DNA of 64,000 nt from an uncultured Clostridia bacterium (GTDB lineage: Bacteria; Bacillota; Clostridia; Oscillospirales; Acutalibacteraceae). This document shows positions 25,694-33,412 of this stretch, piece by piece. The stretch spans positions 1 to 64,000 of the forward strand of contig CALEHY010000002.1 in NCBI GenBank assembly GCA_937876375.1, read 5' to 3'. The notes beneath the pieces were generated by a model. It worked only from the letters and a program-made list of their open reading frames with translations. It was not told the DNA's origin and did no database searches. Position 1 is the stretch's first letter. The number at the start of each line of letters is the position of its first letter. Made by a program: the position numbers and the translations under genes.

Positions 25694-26243
25694 CACAGAT
25701 ATTTTGCTAGAAGACCTAGAGGACGTACTTGACGCTGCAACAGCAATTCCTCTATCAAAGAAATATGCAGTTGATATCGACAAGATTAAGACAATTATCG
25801 AGGATATCAGACTAAACACTCCACAGGAGACAAAGCAGGCAAAGGCTATCGTTGACTCAAGAAATACAATCCTTGAGGAAGCAAAGAAGGAAGCTGCTGA
25901 AATCATCAAGAAGGCTCAGAGCGAGGCTAGAGAGCTAGTTGCTCGTGACGAAATCACAAAGACAGCTCAGGCAGAGGCTACAGAGATTATCGCAAAGGCT
26001 AATGAGCAAGGCAAGGCTATGGTAACAGAGGCACAGAATCAAGCATCTGATATCCTAAGCAACGCAACAACTCAGGCTAACGAGATGGTAACAACAGCAC
26101 AGAACAAGTCAAGAGAGATGCTAACAGCTGTTAACAACTATGCTGACGATACACTTCTTTCTATCGATGATGCTCTATACAAGGCACTAACAGACGTTAG
26201 AAGAATCCGTACAGGTATCTCAAACGCTCAGAACAAGGGCTAA
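25686..26243 (+). CDS. Coiled-coil protein of unknown function
   Basis: 185 residues, almost all predicted helix. A short N-terminal globular part (DILLEDLEDVLDAATAIPLSKKYAVD) is followed by a long coiled coil (about 60-150) full of Ala, Glu, Lys and Gln, with repeats such as AEATEIIAKANEQGKA and TQANEMVTTAQ. There is no signal peptide or membrane helix, so it is not the ATP synthase b subunit it superficially resembles. It has the look of DivIVA-like or scaffold proteins found beside coaD in Clostridia. It overlaps coaD by eight bases and is followed by a terminator. Confidence 0.6.
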   Translation: MTNTDILLEDLEDVLDAATAIPLSKKYAVDIDKIKTIIEDIRLNTPQETKQAKAIVDSRNTILEEAKKEAAEIIKKAQSEARELVARDEITKTAQAEATEIIAKANEQGKAMVTEAQNQASDILSNATTQANEMVTTAQNKSREMLTAVNNYADDTLLSIDDALYKALTDVRRIRTGISNAQNKG

Positions 26244-26261
26244 TAAATATAAAAACAAAAG

Positions 26262-26298
26262 CCATAACGCAGAAAGCTCTGTGTTATGGCTTTTTTGT
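26262..26298 (+). terminator. Terminator after the rsmD-coaD operon
   Basis: AAGCCATAAC pairs with GTTATGGCTT, with an inner CAGA/TCTG extension, followed by six T. Confidence 0.85.
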
Positions 26299-26446
26299 TT
26301 TGTAAATATAAAAGGTCTTTTGGCGGACGACCGATTGTCGCCCCTGCAAAATCCTGTTGCAAAAAGCTTGTCACAATATTTTAGTATTCTGTAAAAGATA
26401 AAAAAATAAAGCGTACCATAATGGTACGCTTTAATCTGTTATAGAA
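26299..26446. repeat. Intergenic repeat remnant with the CTGTTGCAA element
   Basis: CCCCTGCAAAATCCTGTTGCAA at about 26339-26360 (broken by several differences) and the following AATATTTTAGTATTCTG resemble the element at 17804-17850. The preceding GGCGGACGACC-GATTGTCGCC is a partial hairpin. The HPr terminator occupies the right end. Confidence 0.4.
26408..26432 (-). terminator. Terminator after the HPr gene
   Basis: On the minus strand AAAGCGTACC pairs with GGTACGCTTT across a five-base loop and is followed by a run of T. Confidence 0.85.
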
Positions 26447-26710
26447 TTACTCGTTGAAGCCACTCTTAACAAGTGCTACAAGTCCTTCAACTGCCTCTTC
26501 CTCATCGGAGCCATCAGCGATGATACGGATATCAGTACCACCCATGATACCAAGTGAAAGAACGCCAAGAAGAGACTTTGCATTTACTCTTCTCTCTTCC
26601 TTCTCTACCCAAATAGAAGATTTGAACTCGTTTGCCTTCTGGATGAAGAATGTTGCAGGACGAGCATGAAGTCCAACCTGATTCTCAACTGTTACATCTT
26701 TTACGAACAT
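26447..26710 (-). CDS. ptsH: Phosphocarrier protein HPr
   Basis: Small phosphocarrier of the PEP-dependent sugar phosphotransferase system, 87 residues. The PEP/enzyme I phosphorylation site is His15 in GLHARPA. The regulatory Ser46 in KSLLGVLSLG is the site of HPr kinase in Firmicutes, which links the protein to catabolite control through CcpA. No ptsI or enzyme II genes are in the window. ATG start. It has its own promoter and terminator, so it is a single-gene unit. Crh-like variants lack His15, so HPr is preferred. Confidence 0.93.
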   Translation of the reverse strand: MFVKDVTVENQVGLHARPATFFIQKANEFKSSIWVEKEERRVNAKSLLGVLSLGIMGGTDIRIIADGSDEEEAVEGLVALVKSGFNE

Positions 26711-26762
26711 AGTCTTTACCTCTCATATAAAATGTAGTCGGTCAATATTTCTTACCTTGTTT

Positions 26763-26790
26763 ATTATATCACTAAAAATAAAAAGGTCAA
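26763..26790 (-). promoter_or_regulatory. Promoter of the HPr gene
   Basis: Minus strand TTGACC (26785-26790), 16-base spacer, TATAAT (26763-26768), about 55 bases before the ATG. Confidence 0.7.
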
Positions 26791-26880
26791 CGAACTTTAT
26801 CAACTTTCGTATGACTAACATATTATTGCTAAAATTGTCCATTCGTATTTGTGCAATTTGAACATAAAATTTGCGAGAAA

Positions 26881-27612
26881 TTAATCATTATCAATAGTAG
26901 CCAAAAACTTTTTGTCCTCTTTTGTCAAATCGGCATTATCGAGCATATCTGGACGACGATTTTTGGTACGCTGAAGCGACTGTTGTCTGCGCCACTGATC
27001 GACCTTTTGATGATGACCAGAAAGCAAAACCTCTGGCACTTCTCTACCGTTCCACTCGGCTGGATGAGTATACTGTGGATACTCCAACAAAGAATTATAA
27101 TGGCTCTCATCCTCAAAGCATTCGTCATTACTCAAAACACCTGGAAGCATACGAGAAATACTATCTGCAACGATGAGTGCTGGCAGTTCTCCACCAGTCA
27201 AAACATAGTCACCAACTGAGATTTCTTCAGGCTGTAGCACATCGATAACTCGCTCATCAATACCCTCATAATGACCACACAAAATAGCGATATTATCAAG
27301 CTTTGACAGCTCCTTTACTTTTTCTTGAGTCAAGGTCTTGCCCTGTGGTGTCATATAGAGTAAATGAGGCTTTGCACCAATCTTATCACACAAGTCCATA
27401 TAGCAATCATAGATAGGCTGTGGCTGCATAACCATACCCATACCACCACCATATGGTTTGTCATCTACTCGACGGTGCTTGTCGGTCGAATAATCACGAA
27501 TATCGACACAATTTATCTCCACCTTGCCAGCAGAACGTGCTCTGCCAATAATGCTCTCATCAAGGACAGCACGACACATATCTGGGAACAAGGTCATAAT
27601 ATCAATTCTCAT
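26881..27612 (-). CDS. trmD: tRNA (guanine-37-N1)-methyltransferase TrmD
   Basis: SPOUT-class methyltransferase that modifies G37 next to the anticodon and prevents frameshifting. It is 243 residues. Characteristic segments are GGGMGMVMQPQPIYD, the knot region LCGHYEGIDERV, and SVGDYVLTGGELPALIVADSISRMLPGVL. The ATG at 27612 lies inside the end of rimM (11-base overlap) with AAAGGA upstream; a TTG one codon earlier is less likely. It is the last gene of the ylxM-ffh-rpsP-khpA-rimM-trmD group. Confidence 0.97.
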   Translation of the reverse strand: MRIDIMTLFPDMCRAVLDESIIGRARSAGKVEINCVDIRDYSTDKHRRVDDKPYGGGMGMVMQPQPIYDCYMDLCDKIGAKPHLLYMTPQGKTLTQEKVKELSKLDNIAILCGHYEGIDERVIDVLQPEEISVGDYVLTGGELPALIVADSISRMLPGVLSNDECFEDESHYNSLLEYPQYTHPAEWNGREVPEVLLSGHHQKVDQWRRQQSLQRTKNRRPDMLDNADLTKEDKKFLATIDND

Positions 27613-28111
27613 CAAATAATCCTTTCATAGGTTTAATACGGACCACCTGATACTCGGTGTCAATTTCTTTAACAATATCTGGAATAGCTGGGATAAGAGT
27701 GTGCTTGCCCCAAGATTCAATATCATAGATATCACAAGAGCCATAATTCTGGATATCGACGATTTTGCCATACTCCTCCTCTGTGTCAATATCAACCACA
27801 TAGCAACCGATAATATCAGCAAGATAATACGCATCATCATCAATCACTGCGTCATCTCTATCGCAATAAAGAGTGGCACCCTTAAGACTCTCTGCCTGCT
27901 CAATGGTAGTTATCTCTGCAAACTTAAGAATAGCAACATTCTTTTGTGGTCTAGCAGAAACAAGAGCAAGAGATTTCTCCCCTTTTTTATCGAGATATAC
28001 AGTCTTTAGCTGCTGGGCATATGATATATCATCACACCATAGGGTGCACTTTACCTCACCCTTAAGGCCATGAGTGTTATTCACCTTTCCAAGCTCCAAA
28101 TATTTTTGCAT
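27602..28111 (-). CDS. rimM: 16S rRNA processing protein RimM
   Basis: Assists maturation of the 30S head and binds ribosomal protein S19. It is 169 residues. The N-terminal RimM domain begins with LGKVNNTHGLKGEVKC and the C-terminal PRC-barrel includes YYLADIIGCYVVD and IPAIPDIVKEID. It lies between khpA and trmD in the conserved order. ATG start; the stop overlaps trmD. Confidence 0.94.
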   Translation of the reverse strand: MQKYLELGKVNNTHGLKGEVKCTLWCDDISYAQQLKTVYLDKKGEKSLALVSARPQKNVAILKFAEITTIEQAESLKGATLYCDRDDAVIDDDAYYLADIIGCYVVDIDTEEEYGKIVDIQNYGSCDIYDIESWGKHTLIPAIPDIVKEIDTEYQVVRIKPMKGLFDEN

Positions 28112-28156
28112 AAAACAAAACCCTTTTTCTATTTTTTACTATATTAACACAAAATT

Positions 28157-28182
28157 AAAGGACGGTCAATGACCGTCCTTTT
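28157..28182 (-). terminator. Hairpin between khpA and rimM
   Basis: AAAGGACGGTCA pairs with TGACCGTCCTTT around a short loop, with T-rich sequence on both sides. It may partly end transcription of rpsP-khpA and separate expression of rimM-trmD. Confidence 0.65.
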
Positions 28183-28189
28183 GATTTAA

Positions 28190-28423
28190 TTAGTCAATAT
28201 CAACAGAAATCTTTGCGTCGTTACGGGTTGCAGCCGCACGCATAACAACTCTAATAGCCTTTGCTATTCTGCCCTGCTTGCCAATAACTCTGCCCATATC
28301 ACCCTCGGCAACATGGAGATGATATACTACTACGCCTTCTTCGTTAGGCTCGTCAACATCAACTGTAACTTGGTCAGGGTTATCTACTAACCCCTTTGTA
28401 ATGGATATTAACAAATCCTTCAA
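28190..28423 (-). CDS. khpA: KH-domain RNA-binding protein KhpA (YlqC)
   Basis: Single KH-domain protein that forms a heterodimer with KhpB in Gram-positive bacteria and binds RNA, with effects on cell size and division. It is 77 residues from the chosen TTG. The KH GxxG loop appears as GRVIGKQGRIAKAI. The TTG at 28423 gives MKDLLISITKGLVDNPD, the family N-terminus, with AGGAGG eight bases ahead. A GTG three codons upstream overlaps that ribosome site and is rejected. It lies between rpsP and rimM. Confidence 0.92.
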   Translation of the reverse strand: MKDLLISITKGLVDNPDQVTVDVDEPNEEGVVVYHLHVAEGDMGRVIGKQGRIAKAIRVVMRAAATRNDAKISVDID

Positions 28424-28463
28424 AGAAAACACCTCCTAATTTTTTCTCTGTTAAAACAAAGAA

Positions 28464-28706
28464 TTAAAGGATGCCTTCTTTTTTAAGGATAGCCTTAACT
28501 GTATCAGTTGGCTGTGCACCGTTTGCAATCCACTTCTTAGCTGCGTCAGCATCAATGCTAACTGTTGCAGGCTCTGTCATTGTGTTGTATGTTCCGATCT
28601 CCTCGATGAAACGACCATCACGTGGATATCTTGAGTCTGCTACTACTACACGATAGAAAGGAGCCTTCTTTGCGCCCATTCTACGAAGTCTGATTTTTAC
28701 TGCCAT
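28464..28706 (-). CDS. rpsP: Ribosomal protein bS16 (RpsP)
   Basis: 30S subunit protein, 80 residues. The sequence MAVKIRLRRMGAKKAPFYRVVVADSR is characteristic. The ATG at 28706 with GGAGGTAAG ahead is chosen; the longer frame adds a hydrophobic extension not found in the family. It sits in the usual place downstream of ffh. Confidence 0.98.
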   Translation of the reverse strand: MAVKIRLRRMGAKKAPFYRVVVADSRYPRDGRFIEEIGTYNTMTEPATVSIDADAAKKWIANGAQPTDTVKAILKKEGIL

Positions 28707-28770
28707 TTTTCTTACCTCCAAAAATAAATATAAAAAATATATAATTACCAATTTAAAACTGGTTTATTAC

Positions 28771-30165
28771 CTAAAATCCAAATGGGTTGCCACCCTTGGT
28801 GTTGCCCATAATCTTTTCTGCCATCTGTGGATTTTGCTCCATCATACGACGCATCTTTTTGCTAATCTTTGGTCCCTTTTTGCCACCAATTTGCTTAACC
28901 ATTTTTTGCATCTGCTTGAACTGGGACAAAAGCTTGTTTACGTCCTCTACTTGACGACCACAACCAGCAGCGATACGACGCTTGCGAGATGGGTTAATGA
29001 TTTCTGGATTAGCCCTCTCCTCTTTCGTCATAGAATAGATGATAGCACGAAAACGGTCAAATGCTTTTTCGTCGATATCCTCATCCTTAATCTGCTTGCC
29101 GATACCAGGAATCATCTTGATAGTATCCTTAAGTGAGCCCATACGCTCAATCTGCTCGAACTGGTCAAGCAAATCGTTAAGGTCGAACTTGTTCTTTGCA
29201 AGCTTCTTTTCTAGCTCTGCAGCCTTCTTCTCATCAAGGGCTAGCTCTGCCTTTTCGATAAATGAAAGGACGTCGCCCATACCAAGAATACGAGATGCCA
29301 TTCTGCTAGGGTGGAAGGTCTCGAGATTATCGAGTTTCTCACCAGTACCAACGAACTTGATTGGCTTGCCAGTAACAGCTCTAACTGAAAGAGCAGCACC
29401 ACCACGAGTATCACCATCAAGCTTTGTAAGAATGACGCCATCGATACCGAGTGTGTCATTAAAGCTCTTGGCAACATTTACAGCGTCCTGACCAGTCATT
29501 GCATCAATAACAAGCAATATCTCGTGAGGATGAACTGTAGAGCGAATGTTAGTAAGCTCTTGCATAAGCTGCTCATCAATATGAAGACGACCAGCTGTAT
29601 CAAGGAACACATAGTCATTACCATGGTCCTTTGCAAACTTGATAGCCTTCTCGGCAATCTTAACAGGGTTTTCAGTGCCCATCTCGAACACTGGAACACC
29701 GACCTGCTCACCTACGACCTGTAGCTGTTTGATAGCAGCTGGACGATAAATATCACAGGCAACAAGTAGAGGTCTGTGACCCTCATTCTTTAGCTTAAGT
29801 GCAAGTTTTGCAGAATGAGTTGTCTTACCACTACCTTGAAGACCACACATCATAACTATTGTAGGTGGATGATTTGCAATAGCAAGCCTTGCCTCGTTGC
29901 CACCCATCAAATCTGTGAGCTCTTCATTAACAATTTTAATAACCATTTGACCAGGGGTCAATGATTCCATTACGTCAGAGCCGATAGCTCTGTCAGTAAC
30001 CTTTTTTGTGAATTCCTTGGCTACCTTGTAGTTAACATCTGCCTCTAGCAAAGCAAGACGAACCTCTCGCATAGCCTCTTTTACGTCTGCCTCGGTAAGC
30101 TTACCCTTGGCACGAAGCTTTTTGAACGAATTCTCTAGTCTATCGGATAATCCCTCGAATGCCAA
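28771..30165 (-). CDS. ffh: Signal recognition particle protein Ffh
   Basis: GTPase that binds the signal sequences of nascent membrane proteins together with SRP RNA and docks with FtsY. It is 464 residues. Order: N domain (1-85), G domain with P-loop GLQGSGKTTHSAKLALKL, DTAGRLHIDEQLM and TKLDGDTRGGAALS, then the Met-rich M domain (about 300-464) ending GGNPFGF. The start is TTG at 30165 with GAGGAG upstream, giving MAFEGLSDRLENS. It lies four bases after the ylxM stop. Confidence 0.98.
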   Translation of the reverse strand: MAFEGLSDRLENSFKKLRAKGKLTEADVKEAMREVRLALLEADVNYKVAKEFTKKVTDRAIGSDVMESLTPGQMVIKIVNEELTDLMGGNEARLAIANHPPTIVMMCGLQGSGKTTHSAKLALKLKNEGHRPLLVACDIYRPAAIKQLQVVGEQVGVPVFEMGTENPVKIAEKAIKFAKDHGNDYVFLDTAGRLHIDEQLMQELTNIRSTVHPHEILLVIDAMTGQDAVNVAKSFNDTLGIDGVILTKLDGDTRGGAALSVRAVTGKPIKFVGTGEKLDNLETFHPSRMASRILGMGDVLSFIEKAELALDEKKAAELEKKLAKNKFDLNDLLDQFEQIERMGSLKDTIKMIPGIGKQIKDEDIDEKAFDRFRAIIYSMTKEERANPEIINPSRKRRIAAGCGRQVEDVNKLLSQFKQMQKMVKQIGGKKGPKISKKMRRMMEQNPQMAEKIMGNTKGGNPFGF

Positions 30166-30169
30166 AGTA

Positions 30170-30535
30170 TCACTCCTCGCCTAAATATTCTGCAATAGCC
30201 TTAATCCTAGCGACATTATCATTAATCTCACGACTAAGGGAATGCTCCAAATTGTACTGATAAATATTGTCAGCACAAGTCTTAATCTCTACTAAATTCT
30301 TCTTCATATCAGAGAAACGAGCAGCAAGCCCAAGCTTTTGCTCCATATCGAGAAGCAAGCTCTCTGCCCTTTTGATAGCGTCACGAACACCCTGTCGTGT
30401 GATGCCCTCATTCTCTGCTATTTCGGATAAGGAAAGGTCATCGTTATAGTAAAAAGCTAAAAAATCAGCCTGCTTCTTTGTAAGCATTTCGCCATAGAAA
30501 TCAAGAAGATACGAAATCTCTAAATTCTTAGCCAA
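30170..30535 (-). CDS. ylxM: YlxM/p13 family helix-turn-helix protein
   Basis: 121 residues. The family (UPF0122) carries a sigma-70 region-4-like helix-turn-helix (DDLSLSEIAENEGITRQGVRDAIKRAESLLLDME). It is encoded beside ffh in most Firmicutes; in Streptococcus its product is reported to stimulate SRP GTPase activity. The start is TTG at 30535 with AGGAGGG ahead. A 24-base palindrome and a direct repeat lie between the promoter and this start, so self-regulation is possible. Confidence 0.92.
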   Translation of the reverse strand: MAKNLEISYLLDFYGEMLTKKQADFLAFYYNDDLSLSEIAENEGITRQGVRDAIKRAESLLLDMEQKLGLAARFSDMKKNLVEIKTCADNIYQYNLEHSLSREINDNVARIKAIAEYLGEE

Positions 30536-30549
30536 GAGTGACCCTCCTC

Positions 30550-30628
30550 TGTAAAGTAATTCGCCTTTGTAAAGTAAATCATCTTTACAACGCTCATTTA
30601 TTATATATTAATAGCAAAGCAATGTCAA
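30550..30628 (-). promoter_or_regulatory. ylxM-ffh operon promoter with TTGTAAAG palindrome
   Basis: Minus strand TTGACA (30623-30628), 17-base spacer, TATAAT (30600-30605). Just past the expected transcript start is the perfect palindrome TTGTAAAG-N8-CTTTACAA (30567-30590). A further CTGTAAAG half lies at 30549-30556. The same half-sites with the same 8-base spacing occur at 196-218. It is probably a repressor site or RNA hairpin controlling the operon. Confidence 0.65.
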
Positions 30629-30642
30629 GAGAAAAATAAAAA

Positions 30643-30673
30643 AGTCTACCAACTCGATTTGAATTGGTAGACT
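30643..30673 (-). terminator. Terminator after the GH95-like gene
   Basis: On the minus strand AGTCTACCAA pairs with TTGGTAGACT and is followed by six T. It is the first clear terminator downstream of the promoter at 44857, so it probably ends the whole sugar operon. Confidence 0.85.
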
Positions 30674-30684
30674 CTTACTATAAT

Positions 30685-33357
30685 TTATAGGTTGAAATCG
30701 ATTGTGATTTCTTCATTTGCCTTTAGCTCAACCTCTTGTGCATTCTTACCAGCACAAGAAACTGTAACGGTCTGGTCAACTGGAGATACGATAGTAACTG
30801 AAGCTACTCCATCTTTCCACTCGATATTAACCTTTGCTCTTGTTCGAGCCATCAAGCCATTCATAGCACCCTCTGTCCACTCACTTGGTAGTGCAGGTAG
30901 GATATCAATCTTGCCCTCATCAGAGCATAGGATAGACTCGTTAATAATACCAATCATACCAAGCTCTGTATCAGTGCAATATGTATCAGAGCCACGATTT
31001 GTGTTGTGGTCAGTCATAAGTGAGTCGTAGCAAATTCTGCTCTTCATTAGACCATGGATAAGCTCATATACTCTATCGCCCTGCTTCAATCTAGCAGAAA
31101 CAAGTGCTTGATGAACGAAACCGTGAGAAGCGCTGTTCTCCTTTTCTCTGTTATCAAGAGCCTGTAGGCAAGCCTTTGCGAGTTCCTCATCCTCCTGAGT
31201 TTCCATTAGAGGCCAAGCACAATACAAATGGCTGATATGACGATGCTTGTTGTTATCCTCATACTGATTAGCACACCACTCTTTGATAGCGCCTGTATCA
31301 TCGAACTGATAATCTGGTAGGAGTGACAATAGATTCTCCCAATATGCCACTCTATCCTTATAGCCCTTTGTCTTGGTTGCATTCTCAACAGCAATAGTCA
31401 TTTCTAGACCACTCTTTGCAGCAGCTATATCAATAGCAGCATTAGCAGCGATAGTAGAATTATATGTATCACCACCAGTTGTGTTCTCTGGTGAATATGA
31501 TGGGACGATGAGATACTTTTCGCCATCCTTAAGCTCTGTCTTACCAGCCTCGTACTTTGCGTTGCCATCAGCATCTGTGTAGTACTCTGGAGATACAAGC
31601 TGATCCCAGAAATTAGACTGTAATGTCAAAAGTGGAAGAAGAACATCCTTAAGAACACTCATTTCCTTGCCATCATCATAGATGAATGTTGTATCGCCAT
31701 AGCACTGATAGAACTCGTAAATAGGCTGTAGCATCCAAGATGCACCAGCGTTCCAATACTGGAATGGATATGAATGAGCATACTCTGCTCCAAGAGCACC
31801 ATCACCATCACAGTTTACTGGAGCCATAATAGCATTCTCCATACCATATGACTGTTTTGCATTAGTCTTCCAGTCATCGATTTGGCGAAGAATGAACTTG
31901 ATATATCCAATACCAAACTGACCAGTACCAGCAGTATTCATACCACTTGACTGTAGGTTAACATTAGCGTCCATAGTGTACTCACTACGCCAGCCTGGAT
32001 ACCACTCACCAGTCCACATACCTGACAAACGAGTCATAGTGTAGCCACTTGAGCAAGACACAGCATATGTAGCCTGCTTATATAGACGCTCCATAAGAGC
32101 CTTGTTGACTTTCTTGCTAGCTCTCTGCTTGCGAAGAAGCTTTTCATTAGAATAATGACGCTCTTTGTCATCAGCCTTCAAATCTAGTGAAGCACAGTCC
32201 ATAAGTGATACTTGTACCTCTGCACTATTTTCAACAGCAGCGTCATAATCGAAACCATCCTCTGTTGCATACTTATCAGCAACTGACTTTGCATCAGCTA
32301 AAAGTGAATCAGTAAGAGCATAGCTCTCTGCATCAGCAAAAGCGTCAAAATCGCCCATATCGAATGTACGATCGTTAGTTGTAATCAAATATACAGCATC
32401 AGCATCAGTAACCTTGATAGCAGGGTTCTTATCACCAACAATGATCGTCTCATCAGCGATAGGATCTAGCTGTACCTTTTCCTTGCTACCACCAACTACA
32501 ACAACATAGGTAACACCAGCGTAGCCACCCTTGTATAGTGATGAAAGCTCATAATTTGGATAATGTGCAACATGGGTAATAGATGATGCATCATCAGCGA
32601 CAATCTTCTTGTACTGCATATTCTGCTCATCGTGGCCATCATCAACGCCATACTTGTACATACCACTAGCGTCATCAAGAGAGATGGTCATATTAATCTT
32701 TGCACCATCTGATGATTTCTGGATAGAAGTAATAGTTGCGTTGTCAACATGTGAGGTAAAGGTCTTGCGAACCCAAGTACCATTCTTATCAGCATATGAC
32801 ACACCAACCTCACCTGTATTGTAATCAGTCCAACGAACATAATCCTTGTAGAATGTATGAGCGTCCTGAGTCAAGCGAAGCTGCTGTCCAGGATGGAATG
32901 CATAGCCATAGTTCCAAGCACCACAGCCTGCTGCCTCAAAAGAGCCGTCAAGGTTGACAACCGCCTGCTTGCAACGCTCCAAATCAACAGTCAAATCTGG
33001 CAGGTCATATCTATCTCTTGGAGATGGCATAATATAGTCAACGTCCTGATAGATAATAGTGTCGCTATATGGTGAGCCAGAGGTAACAAAGCCAATACGA
33101 CCATTACCACCAATCATACCATCACGCCAAAATCTGCCTTCGTGCTTTGATTTTGGATAATTCTTAACCTCGCTAAATGAGTCAGCGAACGCATAGTCGC
33201 CAGCACCATTAGCCACTACTATAGTATAGTCACCCTTGGTTGAATGCTGATATGCACCAAGAACGCCAGTAACAACTAATGCAATAACTAATACAACAGC
33301 TAAACATTTAACAAACACTTTTAGCACCTTTAATAAAATCTTTCCAATTTTTTTCAT
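30685..33357 (-). CDS. GH95-like glycosidase with N-terminal membrane anchor
   Basis: 890 residues. A basic N-terminus and one hydrophobic helix (about 10-36) anchor or export it, so the enzyme acts outside the cell. The rest follows family GH95, which includes alpha-1,2-L-fucosidases and alpha-L-galactosidases. The N-terminal beta domain has RDGMIGGNGRIGF, and the (alpha/alpha)6 barrel has EYTMDANVNLQSSGM, with Asn465 and Asn467 matching the catalytic Asn-x-Asn. HRHISHLYCAWPL and a C-terminal domain with PALPSEWTEGAMNGL follow. The substrate is not decidable. The ATG at 33357 has GAGGGG ahead; a TTG farther up is less likely. A weak promoter lies just upstream. Confidence 0.78.
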   Translation of the reverse strand: MKKIGKILLKVLKVFVKCLAVVLVIALVVTGVLGAYQHSTKGDYTIVVANGAGDYAFADSFSEVKNYPKSKHEGRFWRDGMIGGNGRIGFVTSGSPYSDTIIYQDVDYIMPSPRDRYDLPDLTVDLERCKQAVVNLDGSFEAAGCGAWNYGYAFHPGQQLRLTQDAHTFYKDYVRWTDYNTGEVGVSYADKNGTWVRKTFTSHVDNATITSIQKSSDGAKINMTISLDDASGMYKYGVDDGHDEQNMQYKKIVADDASSITHVAHYPNYELSSLYKGGYAGVTYVVVVGGSKEKVQLDPIADETIIVGDKNPAIKVTDADAVYLITTNDRTFDMGDFDAFADAESYALTDSLLADAKSVADKYATEDGFDYDAAVENSAEVQVSLMDCASLDLKADDKERHYSNEKLLRKQRASKKVNKALMERLYKQATYAVSCSSGYTMTRLSGMWTGEWYPGWRSEYTMDANVNLQSSGMNTAGTGQFGIGYIKFILRQIDDWKTNAKQSYGMENAIMAPVNCDGDGALGAEYAHSYPFQYWNAGASWMLQPIYEFYQCYGDTTFIYDDGKEMSVLKDVLLPLLTLQSNFWDQLVSPEYYTDADGNAKYEAGKTELKDGEKYLIVPSYSPENTTGGDTYNSTIAANAAIDIAAAKSGLEMTIAVENATKTKGYKDRVAYWENLLSLLPDYQFDDTGAIKEWCANQYEDNNKHRHISHLYCAWPLMETQEDEELAKACLQALDNREKENSASHGFVHQALVSARLKQGDRVYELIHGLMKSRICYDSLMTDHNTNRGSDTYCTDTELGMIGIINESILCSDEGKIDILPALPSEWTEGAMNGLMARTRAKVNIEWKDGVASVTIVSPVDQTVTVSCAGKNAQEVELKANEEITIDFNL

Positions 33358-33412
33358 ATATACACTTCCCCTCAAGCAATATTTATATCATAAAAAGATA
33401 GAATAGTAAACA
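33358..33412 (-). promoter_or_regulatory. Possible internal promoter before the GH95-like gene
   Basis: On the minus strand TTTACT, 17 bases, TATAAA lies in the 55-base gap. No terminator is seen, so the gene could be read both from here and from the upstream operon. Confidence 0.4.

Noticed and set aside
25686..26243. ATP synthase subunit b or V-type subunit E
   Set aside because: No membrane anchor and no other ATP synthase genes nearby; the likeness is only that of an Ala/Glu-rich coiled coil.
30550..30590. CIRCE, LexA, Rex or BirA operator
   Set aside because: Half-sites or spacing of TTGTAAAG-N8-CTTTACAA do not fit those motifs as I know them.
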